Origin: Owenia fusiformis
Lineage: Eukaryota > Annelida > Polychaeta > Sabellida > Oweniidae
DNA length: 60,000 nucleotides
Assembly: GCA_903813345.2 (NCBI GenBank)
Contig: CAIIXF020000004.1
Coordinates: forward strand, 10,550,196 to 10,610,195
Direction: 5' to 3'
Both the position numbers and the translations under genes were made by a program. Below, one piece after another: positions 34,201 through 43,200 of this stretch. Under the pieces are notes generated by a model. It did not search any database. It was given only the letters and a program-made list of their open reading frames with translations, and was not told where the DNA came from. How positions within the stretch are numbered: the first letter of the stretch is position 1; each line of letters begins with the position of its first letter.

Positions 34201-37200
34201 TCTTTCAATTCCTTAATTTTCATTCTTTCAAAGTTGCACATTGACTGAACCAGATATCCCTTGCAATGTTGCTGTACTTTTTATTCTTATTAAGGACATC
34301 TTTTGTTCAACGCCCGTTTCCATGACAACGTCACCTATTCCAACACAAATTATTTATCACACGACATAGACAATTCTCTGAGCTTTGCTATGATACCAAA
34401 TTTTCCCATAGGGTCAGTTGAACTATTAAACTCATAATTTATTTATTTGGCCTACTCGCCTATATGACGTCACACATTTCTCAGGTCGATATAGTAAAAT
34501 GAATGCCTTCTAAACTAGCACTAAAACCCCTAGAACTGGCCCGGCAAGGTGGTAATAAGACCAATTCATGTTCTGTTTTTTGGGTTTATGGGATCTTGGT
34601 TATTTGTTTTTAGCATTTGTGTTTTAAAAAGAGAGATATAAAGTAGACAAAACACTAAAAGCTGTAAAATGTAAATAAAGATTTAAACCTGAATCTTGTA
34701 TAATCAAGCAACAGCTAGAGATTCAGTTCAATTCAGACAAGAATATCAAAACCTTGTTTTGATAAAAATAAATTATTCCCATAATTCAAAGTGATAAAGA
34801 ATGTCAGTTTCCATATCTCCCATAATGCAATAAAAATCCCCAAACAGCTTTTTTCATAGATGTAGAAGATTCATTTTGTTTTACCTAGAACTTAAGCAAA
34901 TTCCCTTTTGTGCACAGATGGCAGCAAGAGATGTCTTTCCATATTTACAACAGTCCCTGTATTTTATAGATGGCAGCAGTGTAGAAGTCTTTTTTATTTG
35001 AAATACGCAATTCCAGTACGAGCCACCAGACCAGTTTGTATTACAATTGTCTATGAAATAATACCTGTACTTGATATTTCCCATAATGCAATAGCATTAG
35101 ACAAATCAACCAGACGTATTTATATTAATAGGTGGCAGCAGTGGTATAGGTGCCAGTGGAGGAGGGGGTGGGTTTATAAGTAAAGTCCTGCTAGCAAATG
35201 CAGACGCCCTCTGTGCTGCGGCTTCTCCACTTATAGAAGATGAGGTGGCTTTGTAAGTACATGTAATTTATCTATGATTTGAGTTTTTATGTACAATTTT
35301 AGGAAGGACAAGAAAAGTGATTTTCATTGAGAAATATTCAGATTTTTGTGTTCGATTTTAGGGATAACTATCAAGAAAAGAGATTTTCATTCAACTTTTC
35401 TGTTCGATTTTAGGGACGACTATCAAGAAAAGAGATTTTCATTCAACTTTTTTGTTCGATTTTAGGGACGACTACCAAGAAAAGTGCGTCATGAACAATT
35501 ATTTTGGTATTGGGCTTGACGCAAAAATTACTTTGGAATTCCACTACAAAAGGGAAGAACATCCTGAGAAGTGCCGTAGTCGAACTAGGAACATCATGTG
35601 GTATGGTGTTTTAGGCGGAAAAGAGATCCTACAGAGAACATATAAGAACTTAGAACAGAAAGTTATTTTAGAGTGTGATGGTCAGAGGATTCCTTTACCA
35701 AATCTCCAGGGTCTAGTCGTTCTTAACATTCCAAGGTATGTACACCTGATTTTACAGAAATGTCAATATGTCCCATTTTCAAATGTAAAATAAAGTATGA
35801 AAAAGTGAAATTAGCAAAGAATGGAGTATACTAGAATGGAGTAGTAGTATACTAGAGTCAACTATACTCTAAATTGTATAGAAATGCAAGAAAATGTGAC
35901 TGTTTATTCAAATATTGAGAAAATGAAAGGAATTTGAAAGGAATAAGGTAAACAGACATGGAATCAATACTCTAAATTGTATTATGCAAGAAATCAGGCA
36001 GAGAAATGGAGTGAAATATTGTGAGCCAAACTGACCGCAATGTAATATTTTTCTGATACTGAATATCAAGATACATGTAAAATTATCATAACAGCATCAG
36101 ATAATATTTAATAGTCTGTAACTTGTTTTTTATAATCAACCGTTGAAATTACTTTTTAAGCTATATGGGAGGCACGAATTTCTGGGGTGGAAAAAAGGAG
36201 GATGAACATTTCACAGCGCCATCTTTTGATGACAAAATCCTGGAAGTAGTTGCCGTATTTGGTAGTGTTCAGATGGCGATGTCACGGGTTATCAATATAC
36301 AGCATCATAGGATAGCACAGGTGAATTAAAACAAATAAATTATTTAAATAAAAAATGATGCAAATTGTAAAATCTAGTATTTCAACGAGGCTTACACGTG
36401 GCTGTCTTAAGTGATTACTTACATACTTTATTGTGGTTCTTGCCAAAATTTTACAAAAAAATATTTATTCAGACATTTTCTTCATTTGAATCTTTAAAAA
36501 TGAATAAATATGATGGCGTTATTTCATTTTTGCCTCATCAACTCACAATTGTTACTATGATAAATATGCATGTTTTACTGTGTAAATTACATGGCAATCA
36601 TTTTGAATTTTTCAATGACGTGATATTTAACCCTGTGTATCTTATTTAATATATTTTCAGTGTCGGTCTGTGACAATAACGATCATAGGAGATGAAGGTG
36701 TTCCAGTGCAGGTTGATGGAGAGGCCTGGGTGCAACCCCCTGGATTCATCAAGATTGTACATAAGAACCGAGCACAGATGCTAACAAGGGATCGGGTCAG
36801 TACCTAAGGGGTTGACACTTCACTCTGTGATAGGCATGCTAGCATTGAGGCTGGAAACTCTTGCCCTAATTTTATGAAATTTTTTTTGAAGATGTTCTTA
36901 AGAGAAAAAAAAAATTGTTGCATATTTCAACGAAAACTGAAAAGCTGTGCAATATCCTTTTTGCTTAAGTTTTGCATATATGTGTTTCCGTTTGCATTGC
37001 CTATTGTGTGGTCCTAGCTAGGGTTCAACTAATATAGTCCTGGAACAATCGAATCAATCGACAACCTACTCAGGAAATGTTTCTCTTTTACAATGTTACT
37101 TTGGCAATATATTACAATAGACCATTTATATTTCAGAGTTTTGAGGAACAACTTCGTCTTTGGTCTGAGAAGCAGAAGTTTGAGCGGCCGACGTCCCTGC

Positions 37201-40200
37201 AGTTACAGACTTTATCAGATAATGAGGCTGAAATATTACAGAGTTTTGTTGAGGCTACTACTACCCTCATTACAAGGTTTGTAAATGGCAAACATTACAT
37301 GTATCTGACCAATCACAGTTCAAAACTCATGTTCATGTGACGTTATCTGACCAATCACAGTTCAACTGAAAACTCATATTCATTTGACATTATCTGATCA
37401 GTCACAATTCAAAACTCATGTTCATGTGACATTATCTGACCAATCACAGTTTAACTGAAAACTCATATTCAGATGACATTATCTGAGCAATCACAGTTCA
37501 AAACTCACATTCATCTGTTATTATCTGACCAATCACAGTTCAAAACTCATATTCATGTGACATTATGTGACCAATCACAGTTCAACTGAAAACTCATATT
37601 CAGGTGACATTATCTGACCAGTCACAGTTCAAAAATCATATTCATGTGACGTTATCTGACCAATCACAGTTCAAAACTCATATTCATGTGACATTATATG
37701 ACTAATCACAGTTCAACTGAAAATTCATATTCAGGTGACATTATATGACCTGTCACAGTTCAAAAATCATATTCATGTGACGTTATCTGACCAATCACAG
37801 TTCAACTGAAAACTCATATTCATGTGACATTATCTGACCAGTCACAGTTCAAAACTCACATTCATGTGACATTATCTGACCAATCACAGTTCAACTGAAA
37901 ACTCATATTCATGTGACATTATCTGACCAATCACAGTTTAAAACTCACATTCATGTGACATTATCTGACCAATCACAGCTCAAAACATCTGATCATATTA
38001 CACATTCTGACCAATCAAAGTTCACAACTCAAGGTCATGTTATATAACCAAGTACAGTTTTTATCATCTGATCATTAAAGAGAGAATCAGATATAGCGAG
38101 CAGTCTAAACAAAAAGTTGTTTCAACTTTGAATATTTTTGGCTCATGTCATTCCTTGTCATGTCTATTTTCTAAAAATCACAAAAGTGCATACTTTATTC
38201 CAGGAAAACTAAAGATTTTTACAATAATGTTTTATTTTTCTATAAGAATGGTTACCATTCTTATTATTTGGGAGAATTTAGACATTTTCACTAATTTTTG
38301 CACTTTGAATCATTAATAACTTTACCAATTTATAACATATTGTGAATCTTTTGGGGGATATTGTATTTGATTTTGTAAGGAATAGATTGGTAGGTCAATT
38401 ATACATGTTGCTTGTAATTTTGTCACCCCCTATACTATAGATCAGATTCTGCCTTTAATCTCTTAAAAATGAAAACTTAAATGGATTTTTTCACTGAACT
38501 CTCTGGATGTTTCTCCCCCACATACTTTACCCACATTGTCATCATACTTGTAGCATTATGATATGCTTATCATGAGTATAAATGTTTTATACAATAACAT
38601 GGTAACCATAGCATCATAATTAATGTTGCTCATAAGTGAGTGCTAAAGAGCGATGATACAATTATTTATAATGATGTGATAGTATTAATCATATAATAAT
38701 TTTACTTCTTCAATTGTCATGTAAAATTGACTGATAATTTTCTTGTCATAATTTTTTTCAGTGTAAAGGTTGCGTCGATTAGTCACAGTGCCGTTGATAA
38801 TGAGCTGTCCCATCTTGCTTCTGAGACCTCTGGATATCTAGAAAAGCTTTATCCAAGCGGTAGATTAGCTGAGGTAATTATATTTTCTGGGTATCTTAAA
38901 ACTTGAAGTAAACTGTAAATTGGCTGATTATTAGTTAATTTAGAAGGTCATGTGACGAAGACGAAATGATTAGCTCTTGAATTAAATTGTATTTTATGAT
39001 CTATAACAGTACCACAAAAACAGATGAATTTCACAATTCACAAATATTGTTTAAATAAATAAATTTCACCATTTGATAATATTTCTGAAAATTCAATTTT
39101 GACATTTTCTACTTTGCAAAACAGGACAATGAAGGAGAGTGTTCACAGGTGCTTATGTCTTCGTTTTCCTTTGTTGTCATAGTGATTGCATTTGTTGTCA
39201 TAGTGATGAATTGCATGTTCCCCTAGTAGCCATTTGTTTCAGCATGCTCACAGGGTTTAATGATAAAACAAAAAGGAATGCTTAGATTATTTTGCATATG
39301 TCATATTTTCTCATTCGTGCTAATATCACTAAATTTATTTACCCCTTTTTAGTCTGCAGTTGAGTATACTCACATAAAATGGCATTTTCCCGTGTTGTTA
39401 TGATGGGTTTACTCATCAAAAATACATGTTATTTAAAAGGGCAACCTGTGCAAATCCAGTGACTGATATTGTCCCCAAGACCGCATAGATGTTGTATTGG
39501 AGTAAATTGTGTGATATGATTCAACAAATTTATTGAGGCATTATCGCTCATGTATCCCCGAAGCAATTCATAGTTGAGGTTTGTTTTCTCACTTCAAAGA
39601 ATGCATTTCACATCAGTCATGCATATAGAAAGATGTACTTTGTAAGCATGTATTGTGAAATTACATAGTTCATTTTAACCCATTATTATTTTCAGTTTTT
39701 AGTATGTTTTCTGTTCTGTTTTATTGTAGTTTTTAGAATATTTTAATTAGAGAATGTTGAATATACTTTCAATGTTGCATGTGTCGATTTGGGTGTTTAT
39801 ATCTTTTATTGACTCTTTGATGACATCACAATGACATGTTAGTCAGTACAGTTTACAATATACAAAAACGTTCTTAACAGCCATTCTCCGTTAAGTGTGA
39901 AAAATGGTGTAACTGCTCTTCCTAATGATGTTTATCAAAATATATGCACTTTTTATGGTATAAATGACATTTATTATCAAAAATTATGAAATAGCAGTAA
40001 AATTAAATACATATTACATATGCATCATATTGTTTAACTGACTGAGAGGTGTCTGAAGTATGTGGGGGTACCCAAAATGGCCTGTCACCCAAGTGATGAG
40101 TGAACATAGAGTTGCTGTTCATTGTATACAAATGGCATACAGTCGCTATATAACATATTATAATGTATCTTCGGTATATATACTTTCATGAAAAATACCT

Positions 40201-43200
40201 AACCTCACGATCCATCTTTTAGTCTTTCAAAAATTTAACTTTGAATTCTGTCACTCAGTTGTATCTAATTTACGAGTCAGACTATGACACTTCAACCTGG
40301 TCTCGTATGTAAGCTTCTTATCAACAAGTTATTGATCGCAAACTAATCACATATTGATACCTGATCCAACAAACAAGGCTTTTTTATGGCAAAGGGTCCA
40401 TGCAATCAGAAATTCTAGTCCAACTTATGGATTCTAGAATGGAAATTTTAGCCCTAATTTACGGGACTGCCATTTTAAAAGAACATGCAGACATATTATG
40501 ACAAATCTAATACAACAGATATTTAGGCACGGTGGGTCTCTTTTTAAAACCAGCTATATTCCCGATCATGGTTTCATATTGCTTGTGTTATAATTAGTTG
40601 AAATCCCAAATTAATTTACGAGATTAATTTACGGGACACACGCTTTTTGAAAATACGAAAATTAACTTAGATTTTTATATCAATTTACTTGTTAGGATCA
40701 TGAGATCGATATGCAACCAAGGAAATAAGTACATGTATGTGAAGTACAATATTTGTCATTTTAGCATTTAGAGGTGTCCCGTAAATTAGGTTCGTAAATT
40801 AAATGTGTGTAACAGCATACTGTTTATACAATGCGTCATAACTTCTCCAATTTTGATACAAGGCTGGTGAATCTTGGCACTTTTCATCCACAGACCATAG
40901 CCATCCATGAATTAAGTAGAGCTAGTATTTTGGTTGAGGTCGAAAAATTAATATTTTGACACCTCAAAAGTCACGCTTAACGGAGAATGAGCATTAAGAT
41001 TATAACTAACTACAAACTGCAAAAATATAAGACTAACATGACGAATTCAAATGATAATAGAATGTGTTAGAAGCCAAAGTGATTCAGCACCAAGGAGCTT
41101 GAATCGAGCAGATTACAAAAAACTATTGAGCTGTGCTCGTGAAATGGTAGTATACATGTATGAGGAAAAAACTTGCACCTCACAAAACTTACATGTCTGT
41201 AATGTTATGAAAAAAATCCATTCAGTAGAGAATATTTACTTTATCAAAATTGTATACATTTTTTGGACCACCCTGTACATTAATTCTAAACTCAAAAAAT
41301 GTTACTACTTAATTCAACACATGTCTTTAATACAAGTTTATGCCTTTTCAGAACACATTAAGAAGCCAAGTGGCAGATCTAGTACAGAGTGTTAGAGTCC
41401 TCTGTTCAGAAACTCACACATTCCTTGAACAGAAAGCAAGTAATCTTGTAAGTATGAAATTGATATATATAGATTAATATATTGTGATCCGGTATAATTG
41501 ATCTTTGTGAGTCAATATAATTTTTTTTGAGTCAAATTTGATCTTTGTGAGTCACTCCCTTTTTCATGTTTCATATTAATTTTATCAAGTTTCTTCATTT
41601 GATAACATTGTTGTGCCTGGTGACGGAGGCAGGAGTAGGTGATTTCTGCAAAAAAATCAACAAATCTTGAAGATTTATTTGTCAAGAGAAGTTTAACTAT
41701 GTAATTGCTAAATGAATAGGCGCTCGTTATGGTAAAATATGTTAGGTCTGCAATTTTTTGGAACCTATATGCCTCTAAGATATGAGATCTATTAGAAAAG
41801 AGGCATGGCCACCAATATGCTCAAGTCAATGTTTTACTATATATTCTCATATTTCAATAATTTTTTTATCAATTTGAAGCAATGTTTAATTATTTGTCAT
41901 TTTAGCATTTGAGGGCAGATCTGGAGCAGAAACTACGGGAATCATTACCCATAATTCAACGTGAACTTGTACGGGTCACTGACATCACCACCAATATTCA
42001 GTCACTCCCTCTTGAGGAAGAAGTTGGCACTACTGAGCATAAAAAGAGAAGCAAATTCAACTTGATGCATAAGTTACGTCGGAAAGATAAAGATTCCAAA
42101 GATAGAGGATTTTTGTCTCAGATAGGTAAGTTTAAGTATTTGTTTTTGCAGTATTTTACAAAAAGGTATAACTACAGTATTATATTGACTCAAATGAAAA
42201 TGTGTTTTCAATAATCATTCTTTGTTTGGTCATCGTCCTTAGTGTATTTACTCTTGTGGCATTATCTTAATAATCAATTAATTATTAATTAATTGATCAT
42301 GTGACATTTTCTGACCAATCACATGTTCTATATTTAGGTATCCCAGTGACTGAGTGGGGTGTAGAGGAGGTTGGCATGTGGCTAGAAGCTCTTGGACTCA
42401 CAGAGTATAAAGAAGCATTCCAACAGGATGACATAAGAGGGGCAGAGCTTTTGCAGCTTGAGAGGCGGGACCTCAAGGTTAGTAAACTTCAGATGGTAAA
42501 GCATCACAACACCAGATGCATTTTGACATCAATGGGATGGGGTATTATGACATCAGAGGGATAGAGCATTATGACATCAGAGGGATTGGCCATTATGACA
42601 TCAGAGGGATAGCGCATTATGACATCAGAAAGGATGGGCTATTTTTGATATAGGAGGAATGGGGCATATGACATCAAAGGGATAGCACATTGTGACATCA
42701 GAGGGATGGGGCATTATGACATTGGAAGGATGGGATATTATGACATCAGAGGGATGGGGCACTATGACATCAGAGGGATAGCAAGTTATGACATCAGAGG
42801 GCTGAGATATTTTGATAAAGGAAGGATGGGGCATATGACATCAAAGGGGTAGTGCATTATGACCCCAGATTGATTGTTCATCTACAATTTGAGATGGGGA
42901 CCTCAATATTCATAGTTTCTTTATTATGGATTAATTTATATATTCATTGTAAACTTTATTGCATAGAACCCTGATGCCATTTGAGGTAAGGAGCAATAAA
43001 GTTATTCTCAGTATACTATACCAAAGAGAACATTTTTGGCTTGCGAGCAATTTATGTAATGAATGTACACTTTCTTGCTCTCTCATATTTTCTTGAAAGG
43101 AATGTATAACTTTCTGACATTTTTCTCGATTGTTTGAAATGTATGTGTATTTTTGATGTCACACATCTCATTTAGCTTCATGAGATTTCTGAATATTTTT

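Larger units (their letters stand above)
24697..34462. mobile_element. 9.77-kb element with long terminal inverted arms
   Basis: The ends TAGGCGAGTAGGCCAA and TTGGCCTACTCGCCTA are perfect inverted repeats. The target TAT is duplicated at 24694-24696 and 34463-34465. Diverged inverted arms of at least about 1.4 kb contain subrepeats of about 550-600 bp, with phrases such as TGACCCTATGGG, CCATGGAAACGGGC and TGACATCACAAT. The interior holds no transposase-like reading frame; it is a mosaic of other repeats at 27450-28618, 28740-29640, 29922-30829 and 31160-31964. It accounts for most of this 11.3-kb kinase intron. The superfamily is not determined. Confidence 0.85.
24457..34557. mobile_element. 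Second copy of the hairpin-bearing repeat, split by a 9.77-kb insertion
   Basis: The left part (24457-24696) and right part (34463-34557) align end to end with the intact copy at 17503-17820. They are separated by the insertion 24697-34462. The hairpin arms here are longer and more complete (AATATTGGACC...GGTCCAATATT). Confidence 0.88.

Noticed and set aside
39125-39226. Hydrophobic alternative C-terminus by read-through of the microexon donor
   Set aside because: The read-through gives a short hydrophobic stretch and a TAG, but it would remove the SAM domain and there is no supporting signal such as a polyadenylation site close by.
41258-41282. TTTTTTGGACCACCCTGTA, a mariner-type terminal repeat
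   Set aside because: No partner end or TA-flanked unit could be found nearby, so no element was called. It is likely a solitary relic.
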